A stretch of 64,000 nucleotides of DNA from Chamaecrista fasciculata (GCA_003254925.1 QANZ01001775.1:56204-120203), one strand, 5' to 3'; shown: positions 12,078 to 23,706, counted from the first letter of the stretch. Notes: generated by a model not told the origin, from the letters alone. A program made the numbers and translations.

Positions 12078-13188
12078 CACACAAATCTAAGATCTATTCA
12101 TATAATCAGAAGATCCATTTACAAAAAATGGTGGCTAATTCATATATATATGATGTCCTTTTTCCTATAGTATAAAAACCTTAATTCATAATATATATAT
12201 ATATATATACCTTTCAACAAGTATATATTTCAACATTTATCTCTAGAAGAAAGCTTTTGAATTACTATGTGTATTTAAAGGCGCGTCTCTCTTTTGTGAT
12301 AAAAAAAAAATTAAAATGAAGGACGAGTTTAATATCCACTTGTGCTATGCATATATGTGTTATATTACATTAGATCGATAATAGATTGATCTAACGGCTA
12401 AAGGTAAGGAAAGAATTACTTTTTTAAATAATTCAATAAAACAACTTAGATAGGTAACTAACTTGTATTTTAATATTTTCTGATTTTAGCACTTTCTTGT
12501 ATTTTAGCACAATTAGTTGTTTAACTTCTAATATATCTTTAAAATTTTTCATTTAAACGTAATTTATGTAAATTAGATATCTTTAACAGTCATTTATCTA
12601 ATCTTTATATATTATATATAATATTTTTTATATTTTATTTACTATTTTTACTATTTCAAAATATTAATATTTTCTTATAAGATATAATATAAAAATTTAA
12701 ATATTAGTAATAATATTGAAAGGAAATTTCCTAATAGCACTAAATAATTAAAGAAGTTTTAAAATGTCAACAACCTGAGGAAGCTAAATACTTCTCTGGA
12801 CTAATGAGTGAAATTTTTTTAAAAAGTAGAAAACCAAAATTACAAAAAAAAAAAGTTGAATTGCAACTTACCTCAAATTAAAGATAAAGGACTAAAATAA
12901 ATTATACTTTGACTAATAATTTATATGTAGTATATGATAGGTTCAAAAAGAAATATCTTACTTTAATGCATAATATGAAACAACGAAAATTAATACAGAT
13001 AAAACTTACTTAAAAAATCCTATAAAAAAAAAACTTACTTAAAAAACTCTCTTAATCGAATAAAGACTAAGCAAGAATATCAAATAAAAACAAAAAACAA
13101 TAGAGTTCTGGACTAGAGATAAGTGAAAACTATAGATAACAAAAGATAAACAAATTAAAGAAGAATCAGCTAGCTCACAGTAGTTAAT
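12078..13188. other. AT-rich intergenic, 3' of the BiP-like gene
   Basis: Very AT-rich, with TA dinucleotide runs near 12190 and 12610. No gene or defined repeat was recognised. The part nearest 13188 should hold the 3' UTR of the BiP-like gene. Confidence 0.5.
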
Positions 13189-16100
13189 CTATAATTCATC
13201 ATGTTCATCATCATCGAATCCGTCATGGTTAACATTGTCATAAATGTTGCGGATAATTGGATCGCAGATGGCCTCTAATTGGTGGAATTGATCATCAATG
13301 TCATCCTTGTCAGCATCTGGGTTATCATTCAACCATTCAGAAACTTGCTCAATTTTACTATGAATCCTATCCTTATCATCAGAATCAATTTTGGTGGCAA
13401 GTTGTTGATCATCCGTAATAGTGTTCTTCATTCTGTAAAGATAATCCTCAAGCTTGTTTCTGGCATCAATCCTTTCCTTCACCAACTTATCTTCTTCAGC
13501 AAATTCCTCTGCTTCTCTAATCATCCTCTCTCTGTCTTCCTCGCTGAGACCCTTATCAATGCTTATGGTGATTGATTTGGAGTTCTTGGCAGCCTTGTCA
13601 ATGGCTTTCACGTGTAATATCCCATTCACATCAACCTCAAACGTCACTTCTATTTGTGGAACTCCCTTTGCTGCTGGCGCAATCCCTGACAGATCGAAAC
13701 TCCCTAGCTCATGACAATGTTTGGTCAAGGCTCTTTCACCTTCGTACACCTGATATATATCCATGAGATTAATTAATTAATTAATATATGCAAACAAAGG
13801 AAAATTTATATAACAAAAATCTATAAATGCACTTGCCTTGATGGACACAGTAGTCTGGTGATCAGTATAGGTTGTGAAGATCTGAGACTTCTTAGTTGGT
13901 TTACCAGTGTTCCTTGGGATCAACTTGGTCATCACACCACCGGCTGTTTCAATTCCCAAGCTTAGAGAGGTGACATCTATGAGAAGCAAATCTGAAAGAT
14001 AGATAGATATACAATAAATTAACTAAGGTTACGTTACAAATATGAGATATAGATATATATAGATGGATATATAATTAATTAGTGAACTAAGTAGGTGTCT
14101 TTGGATCAGGTACAAAATCATTCTCATATTTTTGTGTCAGATGGGATTAAAAGTAAAACTTTTTAATAAAGATATGAGAACAATTCTACTACTTGACTAA
14201 AAAATACGAGATTGAAAGTTGAAGTACCTTCGGTGACATCCCCTGGTTCAGCGGTGCCACTAAGAATGTGAGCTTGAACAGCAGCACCATAGGCAACAGC
14301 TTCATCGGGATTAACACCTTTATTCAATTCCTTCCCATCAAACAAGTCCTTCAAAAGTTGTTGCACTTTGGGGATTCTCGTGCTTCCTCCTACAAGCACA
14401 ATCTCATCAATATCCGTCTTCTCCAACCTTGCATCTTGTAGAGCTTGTTTCACGGGCTTCATTGTTTTCTTAAACAAGTCCATGTTCAACTCTTCAAATC
14501 TAGCCCTTGTCAATGACTCCGAGAAATCAACCCCATCGAAGAGAGACTCAATCTCAACCCTCACTTGGTGTTGATTACTCAAGGCTCTCTTGGCTCTCTC
14601 GCACTCTCGACGAAGCTTGTTCAGAGCCTTGTGGTTGTTGCTTATGTCCTTGTTGTGTTTTGTTTTAATGAGTTTGATGAAGTAGTTCATGAGTCTATGG
14701 TCAAAGTCCTCTCCTCCTAAATGGGTATCTCCACTGGTTGAAAGAACCTCAAAAACACCGTTATCAATGGACAAAATGCTGACGTCAAAAGTGCCACCAC
14801 CAAGATCGTAAACAAGAATGTTCTTCTCTCCAACTTTCTTGTCCAGCCCATATGATAGAGCCGCAGCTGTGGGTTCGTTTATTATGCGAACCACATTTAG
14901 TCCTGCTATAGCTCCCGCATCCTTAGTACCTTGTCTCTGTGCATCATTGAAGTATGCTGCAATATAATTGTGCAAATTAAAGAACAACGTAATCAACCAT
15001 ATAATTAAATAAAAGAAATTGGGGTCAATTAAAATAATTAGTGAAAATATATAGGCCAAAGTGCACTTTTGGTCCCATAACTTTTGCGAATGTCTCAATT
15101 TGGTCTCATAACTTTTTTGTTACACTTTTGGTCCTATATCTTTTGCTCAATTAGTTGCAGATTTGGTCCTGTATTACACTTTTGGTCTCATATCTTTGGT
15201 TCATGTTACAGAATTGGTCATATATGTTTTAGTCATGTTGTACAATCATTCTCATATTTTTGGGTCAGGTATAGAATTAATCTCATATATTTGGATCAAA
15301 TATGACTAACGGTAAAACTTTTTGCAAAAATATGAAATATGAGACCAATTCTGCAACATGACCAAAAGATATGGGACAAAAATTGATATGAGACCAAATA
15401 TACAACTTTTTACAAAGATATGAGACTAAAAGTGTAACAATAAAAGTTGTAGGACCAAATTGAGATCTAAGCAAAAGTTATGGGACCAAAAATGCACTTT
15501 GACCAAATATATATAATTTAATTAAATTAAACCTGGAACAGTGACAACGACGTCTTTGATTTTCTCGCCTAAGTAAGCTTCAGCGGTTTCCTTCATCTTA
15601 ACAAGCACCATGGCACTGAGTTCCTCGGGACTAAACACCTTAGTCTCACCCTTAAACTGGACTTCCACATAAGGCTTTCCATCCTTATTCACAACTTTGT
15701 AAGGCAAGAACTTTATATCTCTCTGAATCTCAGGATCGTCAAACCTGAAATATATAAGTTAATTAAACTTTTACAAGTAACTTTTAGACAATTTCATTTA
15801 TTATTATATTGCAGGTTAATTGTGTACTTACTTGCGGCCGATAAGGCGCTTAACATCGTGGATGGTGTTTTGAGGATTGAGAGTGGCTTGGTTTTTGGCA
15901 GCTTCACCAACGAGTCTTTCGTGACCGTTGAAAGAGACCCATGAAGGAGTGATTCGATTACCTTGGTCGTTTGCTATAATTTCTACGTGTCCGTTTCTCA
16001 TCACACCCACGCAAGAGTAGGTTGTACCCAAATCTATACCTATAACTGTATTACTATTCTTCACACCATCATTATGCTTCGACTTCGTATTCGACGAACT

Positions 16101-16292
16101 GTTTGCCACACTCAAATTCAACAAACATCCTGAATAACAAAACGATATGCGCATGTGAACAAATTAAATTCTTACGAAAGATAATTATACCTACATGAAA
16201 GTTAATTATATTGATCTTAATTAATTACCCATGACTAGAGACGAAACAATGAGAAGCCATAGGGCTTGAGTCTTGAATTTCGTCATCATCAT
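13189..16292 (-). CDS. BiP-like ER luminal Hsp70 chaperone
   Basis: Predicted exons are 16292-16229, 16129-15832, 15744-15533, 14956-14228, 13991-13837 and 13749-13189. They join in phase to 1956 nt, 651 aa. Exon 1 encodes a signal peptide ([13 protein letters not shown]). The ATPase domain shows [28 protein letters not shown] and [16 protein letters not shown]. The substrate-binding part contains [20 protein letters not shown] and the protein ends DEHDEL, an HDEL ER-retention signal. This is the ER chaperone BiP, which folds secretory proteins and takes part in the unfolded protein response. It is more divergent than typical plant BiP (for example [20 protein letters not shown] and a short C-terminal lid), so it may be an inducible, BiP3-like paralogue. 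Intron 5 has a GC donor (AAG/GCAAGT), and intron 3 contains a foldback element. No broken frame is seen. Confidence 0.9.
15054..15504. mobile_element. Foldback MITE in intron 3 of the BiP-like gene
   Basis: A 451-bp palindromic element. The left end is ggccaaagtgcacttttgg and the right end is its near-perfect inverted copy. It is flanked on both sides by aaatatata (15045-15053 and 15505-15513), a 9-bp target-site duplication as made by Mutator-like transposases. Its inside repeats ggtcccata-type modules. It shares ends with 33514-34752. Confidence 0.8.
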
Positions 16293-16360
16293 CCTTCTCC
16301 AATTTTGAGTTGCTAGATATATGGTTGAGGATGGAAATTAAAGAAAAGGGACTGGTAAGG

Positions 16361-16370
16361 CCTTTTTATA
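16361..16370 (-). promoter_or_regulatory. TATA box of the BiP-like gene
   Basis: The minus strand reads TATAAAAAGG, 70-80 bases upstream of the start codon at 16292, a standard distance for a short plant leader. Confidence 0.65.
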
Positions 16371-16384
16371 GAGGTTTTCAATAG

Positions 16385-17245
16385 GATCACTGCATCACTT
16401 GAACCAATAGGATTGTGCCATGTTAGATTTTCTCTTTTTAAACTTTTCTAATGATATCTATCCTATGGATATTAGTTAGATATATTTTAAATTACAAAAT
16501 ATGACTACTTGAACCAGTAGGATTATTAGATTTTCTCTTTTTAAACTTTTCTGATGATATTGAGTTAAATGTATATCAGTTAGATATATTTTAAATTACA
16601 AAAATAATTAGATATTTGACTGCATCACTTGAACCAATAGGATTATACCATGTTAGATTTTCTCTTTTTAAACTTTTCTGATGATATTGAGTTATATATA
16701 TGCATATTAGTTAGATATATTTTAAATTGCAAAAATAATAGATACTTATAGTGATAATAAGATCTAAATATCTTTTATAATTGTACCTTAAGAATTAAAA
16801 ATCATATATGGATAAAAAGGGATAATGTTCCTTTTAAAAAAATAAATTTATATTATATATATATAATTAGTTAATCTAATTGGAATATATTCATCTATTT
16901 TACATTTATTGTTAGACCCTGATGGACAGGTTGAATTCTCCTTAATCCAATCTTTTTTTTATTTTTTTTAAATAAACACAAAAAGTTCAAACTATAAAGG
17001 ACGAGAACTTGTTGGACGAGGCCCACAATATGTTCTGTCCGCTCAGTAGAAAATCTATCGTATGGATATTAGTTAGATATATTTTAAATTACAAAAATAA
17101 TTTTATATATATATATATATATACTGTATTACTTGAACTAATAGGATTATTAGATTTTCTCTTTTTAAACTTTTCTAATGATATCTATCCTATGCGTATA
17201 TTAATTAGTTAGATATATTTTAAATTACAAAAATAATTCGATATA
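16385..17245. repeat. Tandem/dispersed repeat upstream of the BiP-like gene
   Basis: Units of about 110-120 bp contain cacttgaaccaataggatt, ttagattttctctttttaaa and ttagttagatatattttaaa. Copies start at about 16390, 16505, 16622 and 17135, with another at 18470-18600. The third and last include the ERSE-like spacing. No coding capacity. Confidence 0.75.
16404..16422 (+). promoter_or_regulatory. ERSE-like element upstream of the BiP-like gene
   Basis: CCAAT, nine bases, then CCATG. The ER stress response element is CCAAT-N9-CCACG, so one base differs. It sits about 35 bases beyond the TATA box. ERSEs work in either orientation. The same arrangement recurs in the repeat units near 16635 and 18481, so it may be a passenger of the repeat rather than a selected site. 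Confidence 0.35.
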
Positions 17246-17266
17246 TCTTATATTAAATGGCTACAC

Positions 17267-17656
17267 CCTAGGGTTGCACTAGAACGGGTACGGATACTTG
17301 CACTAGAACGGGTACGGATACTTGCATGAATACGAGTACGGGTACGAGATACGTTAATTTTGAAAATTATAGGATACGGGTACGGCAATCTTTATTTAAA
17401 TAAAAAGTTATAAAATATAAATTTATATACTTTTTTTTTATAAAAATCTGAATGTTTTGTTTATTAATCTGAAAAGAATAAATTTTTAATATAAAAAAAT
17501 AAAATAAGATAAAAATATAGTGATATTTTATAAAAAATATAAAAATGTATATTTTATAGTATTTTAAAAGTATTCAAGAGTATTTATAGAATACGGGTAC
17601 AGATACGTATTTGGTACGAGTACGGCGCCATTTTTGAAGTATTCGTGCAACTTAGG
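17267..17656. mobile_element. Probable hAT-like MITE in a Helitron-type sequence
   Basis: The ends are cctagggttgcac and its inverted form gtgcaacttagg. Near each end are repeats of gggtacgg/gtacgag type. The flanks (ggctacacc and ctccatccc) together rebuild the start of the local Helitron family (ggctccacccctttctgg), showing the element inserted into such a copy with a degraded ~8-bp duplication. Confidence 0.5.
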
Positions 17657-17946
17657 CTCCATCCCTTTCTGGTCGTCTTTCTTTTTTAACTTTAGGCTAA
17701 ACTTTAATTAACCAATAAAAAAATACATAATTGTTCATATTATAATTATAAATTAAATAAAAAACTAAAAAGTGGGTTGAGAACGTGGGTTGTGTCTCTC
17801 TCCATATCTTTCCCTATAATGTGGGAAATACATAAGTTTATTTTTTTTAGGCCAAAACCTCACTTGGGTCCATAATGTGTACTACTAATTTCATTTTGAT
17901 CCCTAATATTTGCATGCCATAAGCCCCTAGTATATCTATATCTATA

Positions 17947-18124
17947 TCTTATATTATATGGCTCCACTCCTTTCTGGTCGTCCATGTTTAAAACTATAGT
18001 CTATGAAATTAAAAATAAGAGAAAATTAACTATTTGGTCTCTTTTTCTTTACTAAGTTAACAATTTAGTCCCTTATTTATTTTACATACATATTTGCGTG
18101 GCCGTTAGGGCACGCAAAGCTCCT
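17947..18124 (+). mobile_element. Short Helitron copy
   Basis: Starts TCTTATATTATATGG and carries the 3' hairpin GCGTGGCC-GTTA-GGGCACGC followed by aaagctcct. The terminal CTAG has decayed. It abuts the next copy head-to-tail. Confidence 0.55.
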
Positions 18125-18125
18125 A

Positions 18126-18453
18126 TTTATATTATATGGCTCCACCCTTTTATGGTTGGTCCAAATTCTTGAATTAAAAATTAAAAAAGAAAAAAAAATC
18201 ACCCACTCTTCTCTAACCCACTTTCTCTCAAGTCTCACCCCATACAAGTTACTTTTGATTTTCATTAATATTTTAATCTCCATAAAAAAAGGATAAATTA
18301 CACTTTGGTACCCTATAATTTGGTCATATTTCACTTTAGTATCCGGTGATTTAAAAAGTGACACTTTTGTACCATATGATATTCTCTCTTAACAAATTAT
18401 TTTTAAATAATTTTATATTTTACATACATATAACGGGCACGCAAAGCCTCTAG
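18126..18453 (+). mobile_element. Short Helitron copy with an internal insertion
   Basis: Begins ttatattatatggctccac and ends gggcacgcaaagcctCTAG followed by T. About 110 bp of the ggtaccct-type foldback repeat lies inside (from about 18291). Confidence 0.55.
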
Positions 18454-18905
18454 TATATATATATATGACTACATCACTTGAACCAATAGGATTGTGCCAT
18501 GTTAGATTTTCTCTCTTTAAATTTTTCCCATGATATTGAGTTAGGTCATTAGGTGTATATTAGTTAGATATATTTTAAATTGAAAAAATAATAGATAATT
18601 ATAGTGATCATAAGATGTAAATATCTATTATAATTTAAATAATATATTAGTTAGATATATTTTATGTAAATGGGCTTGGAGGTCCAAGCCCAAATAAAAT
18701 TGTATCCATTATTATAGGCCAAGTATATACCCAACCCATGGGCTTGGGTAGCCCAAATTTATTTTTTTTTGTAACAATTTTAAACTTAAATTGTCATTAT
18801 GATCTTCAAACTGAGGTTATTTCATTTTGGTCCTCAAGTTATTTTTTGTTCTGTTTTGGTCCTCAAACTAATCTTTGTTTCTTTTGATTCTCAAACTTTT
18901 TTTTT
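18454..18905. other. Repeat remnants, no gene
   Basis: Contains another copy of the repeat found upstream of the BiP-like gene (18470-18600). It is followed by a gggcttggaggtccaagccc palindrome, which has a related block at about 19597-19640 on the far side of the minisatellite. Confidence 0.5.
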
Positions 18906-18909
18906 TTTT

Positions 18910-19515
18910 TGAGAAATTCGGTTAGGGCCGGCCCGGTCGAAAAAATTCAGNTTAGGTTCGGGCGGGCTCGGTTGAAAAATTTCGGTTCGGGCCGGTCCGG
19001 CGGAAAAATTCGGTTTGGGCCGGCCCGACCGGAAAAATTTAGCTCGGGCTGGCCCGGTCGGAATAATTCGGTTCGGGCCGGCCTGGCCGGAAAAGTTTAG
19101 CTCGGGCTGGCCCGGTCGAAATAATTCGGTTCGGGTCGGCCCGGTCGAAAAAAATTCGATTCAGCCCGCCTCGATCGGAAAAATTCGATTTGGCCCGGCC
19201 CGGTCTAATAAATTCTGTTCGGGCCGGCTCAGCCGAAAAATTTGGTTCGGGACACCCGGTTGAAAAAATTCGACTCGGCCCACCCCGGCGAAAAAATTTA
19301 AGTTCGGGCCGGCCCGGTCCAAAAAATTCAGCTTGGGCTGGCTCGGTCAGAAAAATTCGCTTCTCGTCGGCTCAGCCCACCCCGGTCAAAAAATTTGGTT
19401 CGGGCCGGCCCGGTTGAAAAAATTGGACTCGAGCTGGCCCAGTCGAAAAAATTCGGCTCAGCCCTCCCCGGTAAAAAAAATTCGGCTCAGGCCGAGTCGG
19501 TCGAAAAAATTTGAC
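18910..19515. repeat. GC-rich 29-bp minisatellite, ~21 units
   Basis: Units of about 29 bp alternate an AT part (gaaaaattcgg) with a GC part (ttcgggccggcccggtcg). About 21 imperfect copies run in a row, sharply richer in GC than the surroundings. Because 29 is not a multiple of 3, all three frames are read in turn, and the short ORFs seen (RAGP/SVRAG-like repeats) are by-products, not genes. An n lies near 18951. Confidence 0.85.
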
Positions 19516-19650
19516 TCATGTAATATCGAGTTTTAACAAACTTTAAATTTGTTGAGTAATATCGAGTAGTATCTAAGTATTAAGTGAACTAGTCAATGGG
19601 ATTGGGCTTGGGCTTGGGCTTGGGTAGTCCAAGCCCATGACCAGGTCTAG

Positions 19651-20489
19651 TGGGCACTATCAATTTTATATATCGATACTTCAATGTACTAAGAGGGCAT
19701 GAGAGGGGTTATAGGGAAAGTAGTCTTTTCAAAATGGTTAGATGTGTATTAGCCATATGATCAATTTCTAGATTAGTTACTAGGCCAAGAAAAAATAGAG
19801 AAGGAAAGTGAAATTGAAATGGAAGAGTATGACTTTGATTTTGCCTTGCAATATATACTCATTACTCAAATACTCTACTTTTATTCATTTTTTTCTTTTC
19901 TTTAAATATAGTCTCGTCTAATCCACAATTCCTCTTAAGTATAGAACTATCTACAGAAACATCTAAATGGCAGTTGGCAGTTAGCAGTCAAAGAATACAT
20001 GAAAAAGCAACAAATCAATGTAACCATAACCTACATTTTTTTAATGGACATAACCTACATTATAAATGGCATATATTACCAGAACCATATACGTATTACA
20101 AAACCAAAATATGATTTAAACACAATATTTTATTCATGAGCATGGAAGGAACAAAAATAGGAGTTCCCATTTAGTATACGGCAGATTTTTACATCTTTAT
20201 TGTCAAACGCACGTCTATTGAAACAGTTTCTTTCTGGTTGTTGAATGTTTTTCGTTTCCTTCTTCCTTTCTCGGTCTATGTTATTTTGGCACTAAATTAA
20301 ATATCCGCGACAGCTGATGCGAATAAAGAAGAAAGAAAGCAGGGAAAGACAGTAATTATACCTAGCTAAGTTGAGGACAGTTGAGGTATTCGCAGATTTT
20401 CTTAATTTCTTATTCTCAAGCATCAATCATATAATTATACATTTTTTAACTTGCAATAGATGGTAGGAAGTGGGTAAGTGGAACTCAAT
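19651..20489. repeat. Displaced copy of the DUF4228-gene flanks
   Basis: 19651-20160 matches repeat R1 (6611-7110 and 7829-8196). From 20160 on it matches 9638-9989, the 3' flank of the DUF4228 gene. The junction has a short aaaaata overlap. The copy thus lacks about 1.44 kb, including the whole gene. Confidence 0.8.
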
Positions 20490-20592
20490 CATATAATCCG
20501 CCAAATCTATTCAATTTATTGTATAGCAAATTTTTACATCTTTAACAGTGAAACACAAGTACAATATTGTAAACCAAAGCTATAAATTAAAG

Positions 20593-21784
20593 TCAGTGAA
20601 TTTGGACATCGATGACCTTGCGTTCAACTTTGGTCTTAGGAATGGTAATATAAAGCACACCATTCTTCAACTCAGCCTTGACCTTGTCCTTATCGCAATT
20701 ATCAGGAAGCTGAAGGCGAGTGTCATAGGAGCTGTAGCTTTTGCTAGACCAAGAGTCGTCTCCTCCAGAACCTTCTTCTTTCTTATGGTCACCTCGGATA
20801 ACAAGAACATCGTCCTCCACAGAAACCTTAACATCTTCTTTGGACAGACCAGGCATGTCGAACCTCATCTTGATCTCATTCTCTTCCTCTTTAATGTCCC
20901 ATGGGGCTCGTATCTCTCCTCCTCCTCCTCTGCTTCTCCCTGGCATTAGCATGGTGTCTTCGAATATTCTGTCCATTGTGTCTAGCATCTCACGCATGCT
21001 CCTCATCGGTGACCATGGATCCATTAGTCCTGCTCACAATTCATCATACATATCAACGCTCAATAACTACCACTCCAATTCAGACACAAACAATCATTCA
21101 TACCCCTCATTACATATCATGGTAATTTGCATTTTATTTCGTTTCCTAGCTATGAAAACACTGATACGGACACTATAAAATGAAGTGAAAACAACAATTA
21201 ACTTAGATTAAATTACACTTTGGTACCTTATTTTTGGTACCTTATTCTTTGCACAGTTAAGATTTTTGCACTCTTAACATCTCAGCACTCTTAATATCAA
21301 AATATGACTCTCAAATAACAGGATACCAAAATGTGAAGAAGATGATAGGAAAGTGAAATTGGTGTATAGAACAGGATATTAAATTGTAATTTACTCATTC
21401 AATTAAGTAGATCATCCAGGTTAGTTTAATTAGGAATTATGTATTGACACCACGGAATTAGCAATCAGTGGACAAAGAGGAGAATGCATGAAGTAAAAGA
21501 AACATTTAGTTGTAGTACATACCAAATGGAGAAACCTCGAGGGGGGTTCTGCGAGGTCTTCTCTCGACGGAAGTGCCTTGTCCTTGATTGCCCTTGTTAA
21601 CGTGAACATCCACTGAAGTTTCTTTGTTATCGCCGTTGGCCTGAGCTCTTACAATCCCCAAGCGAGGCACAGATTTGGTCGCCGGAAAAGTGGCGAGACA
21701 GGGCTTAACGCCATTGTTGCTGCTTGCTGCCTTGTGAGGTAGGAAAGGCGAGCAAGATGACAGTGATAGGAGTGATTGAGCCAT
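20593..21784 (-). CDS. HSP21: Chloroplast small heat shock protein HSP21
   Basis: Two exons, 21784-21523 and 21029-20593, joined in phase (SPFG/LMDPW) to 699 nt, 232 aa. The N-terminal ~45 residues are rich in Ser/Ala with basic residues ([13 protein letters not shown]), a chloroplast transit peptide. Next comes the Met-rich amphipathic segment typical of plastid HSP21 ([19 protein letters not shown]). The alpha-crystallin domain follows: [38 protein letters not shown] and the C-terminal GVLYITIPK. It is an ATP-independent holdase that protects plastid proteins and membranes during heat. Length and intron position match the family. A heat shock element lies upstream. Open frames on the opposite strand here are shadows. 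Confidence 0.93.
21205..21395. repeat. Decayed ggtacc-type foldback remnant
   Basis: Begins ttaaattacactttggtacc and ends ttaaattgtaatttac, with ggataccaaaatg inside: degraded inverted ends of the same family as 52298-52925. It lies inside the intron of HSP21. Confidence 0.45.
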
Positions 21785-21876
21785 TTGCGAATTTGCGATT
21801 CGAGATGGAATGTGGATTTGGAGAATTTGTGTGTTGGTTGGTGATTACTGATGAGAGTGAGAAGTGAGAGTGGTGA

Positions 21877-21886
21877 ATATATATAG
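21877..21886 (-). promoter_or_regulatory. TATA box of HSP21
   Basis: The minus strand reads CTATATATATTC, about 95 bases upstream of the start codon at 21784. Confidence 0.55.
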
Positions 21887-21949
21887 AATAGGGATAGCGA
21901 TGGAGATGCGAAACGTGGAGAAGGGTCTTGAGTGTTATAGAGTGTGTGT

Positions 21950-21963
21950 GAACATTCTGGACT
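21950..21963 (-). promoter_or_regulatory. Heat shock element of HSP21
   Basis: GAACATTCTGGAC contains two perfect alternating units (GAA nn TTC) and a third imperfect one (GAC). It lies about 65-75 bases upstream of the TATA box, a position expected for heat-shock-factor binding. Confidence 0.6.
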
Positions 21964-22065
21964 CTCTGGACTTATTTCTTGGTTTCCCGAATCATCTCTG
22001 ATTTGATTTTACGGGCTGGATACAAGACAAGGATTTTTTTGCATTCACACCCTTTGTATTTTCTA

Positions 22066-22671
22066 GAGGTAAAGTACTATTTGGTCCCTGTATTTTTAAA
22101 ATTGACTATTTGGTCCCTTATTAATCACAAATGTCAACTCTTTAGTCCCTCTAGCCTATATCTGTTACTAACAGTGATGAGTTGGCCGTTAAATACTTAC
22201 ATGACACTGTTAATAAATGCCACTTTATCATCCTAATCACCAAAATAAACCGAACCGAGCCAAAATTAAAAATTGAGACAGATCCATTTGCAGCTAAAAA
22301 TGGAGTCACCAAAATATCTCCATCATATTTTAATGCAAATGGGTCTGCCTCAATTTTTAATTTTGGCTCGGTTCTATTTATTTTGGTAACTAGGATGACA
22401 AAGTAGCATTTAACAGTGTCATGTTAACAACCAAGTCATCACTTTTAGTAACAGATATAGGCTAGAGGGACTAACGAGTTGACATTTGTGATTAATGTGG
22501 GACCAAATAGTTTATTTCAAAAATGCAGGGACCAAATGGTATTAAAGTGTCAAAAAGGAGGGACCAAATAGTCTATTTCAAAAATGCAAGGACCAAATGG
22601 TATCAAAGTGTCAAAAAGGAGGGACCAAATAGTCTATTTCAAAAATACGGGAAGAAATAGTACTTTACCTC
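22066..22671. mobile_element. 606-bp foldback MITE, perfect 9-bp TSD
   Basis: Starts gaggtaaagtactatttgg and ends with the inverted form. Almost the whole element is palindromic (gccaaaattaaaaattgag inside recurs inverted about 100 bp later). The 9-bp target duplication tattttcta is exact (22057-22065 and 22672-22680). Tandem ggaccaaatagtctatttc units repeat in the right arm. Mutator-like by TSD length. Confidence 0.85.
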
Positions 22672-22699
22672 TATTTTCTAATTCAGTGCCTTGGATTTA

Positions 22700-23600
22700 T
22701 AACAACTGAACAAAAACGCTGTCGTTTTACCATTTAATTTTTATTTTTTGTCCAAAGAAAATTCATCACAAAAACAAGGACCAAAGGCTACAGCCTACTA
22801 CAGATGGAGCTGGGCAGGGCTACGAACAGAAAAAAAAAAAATACAAACTACAAAGAACAATAATAAAAATAAGAATAAATTAATAATTTAGTTCTTAAAA
22901 AATTATTAAATTGACAATTCAGTCCCTAAAAAATTAAAATATACAGTTTAATTCTTAAAAGATTATAATGATATACTCTTTAGTCCTAAAAGATGAAAAA
23001 GACTAACTAAACTATATATTTCAATCTTTTAAAAATTAAATTATCAATTCAATAATTTTTAAAGGCCTAAATTATTAGTTTACTTATAAAATAAACCAAG
23101 TCTCTTTTTTTTCCCCCAAAAACCAGAATCACAAGGGAAGAAAATCTCATCTAAACATTATACATTTTTTTTTTTGGTTTTATGTCATTTTTCTATGAAT
23201 GAAATTTTATCCTTCTCACAAAAAAAAAATTTCTGTGTTTATTTCATAAAAAAACTTTCTGTGTTTATTGTTTTTCCAAAAAATATAAAGTGAAGAAAGA
23301 GAATTGGATTAAGGAGAGAATTCAACCTGTCCATCATAGTCCAACAATAAATGTTTTTTTTGGTCATAGGTAAAAACAAACCGACAACCCAACATGGGTT
23401 GGAGAGGAAATAGGAGACCAAGTAGGCAAACCCATTAAGAATACCACATAACTAGGCCTACGCTCATAAAAAAAGCCCACACTAATAATCAGCAAATAGA
23501 GATAACATGAAGGCCCAATCCCATGAAGTAACATCTTCACAGAGCAACACACTCGTGAGGATGATGAGAGAAAACACAGCAGCCACAATCAACGCATAGA
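22700..23600. other. Repeat-rich gene-free DNA, incl. probable LINE 3' end
   Basis: 22870-23090 repeats attcttaaaagatt-like modules on both strands (an old foldback). 23162-23340 holds T-runs, consistent with the poly(A) end of the minus-strand LINE that follows. A short part of it (ggacaggttgaattctcc) also occurs at 16922-16955. Confidence 0.4.
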
Positions 23601-23706
23601 ATAAGAAGAGTTGGATGCAAATAACAAATTTATCTTCGAAAATGGCCGCCGTAATTCTAACCGGAGTGAGCCAAGTCCACGTTGACGGTAAATTCCCTTT
23701 GAGAGA

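Noticed and set aside
13279..13766. Plus-strand ORFs of 64-98 codons
   Set aside because: Antisense shadows of exon 6 of the BiP-like gene.
18909..19536. Repeated-peptide ORFs (RAGP/SVRAG-like)
   Set aside because: They are by-products of the 29-bp minisatellite read in shifting frames; no start context or conserved family.
20548..21178. Plus-strand ORFs up to 145 codons
   Set aside because: Antisense to the HSP21 alpha-crystallin exon.
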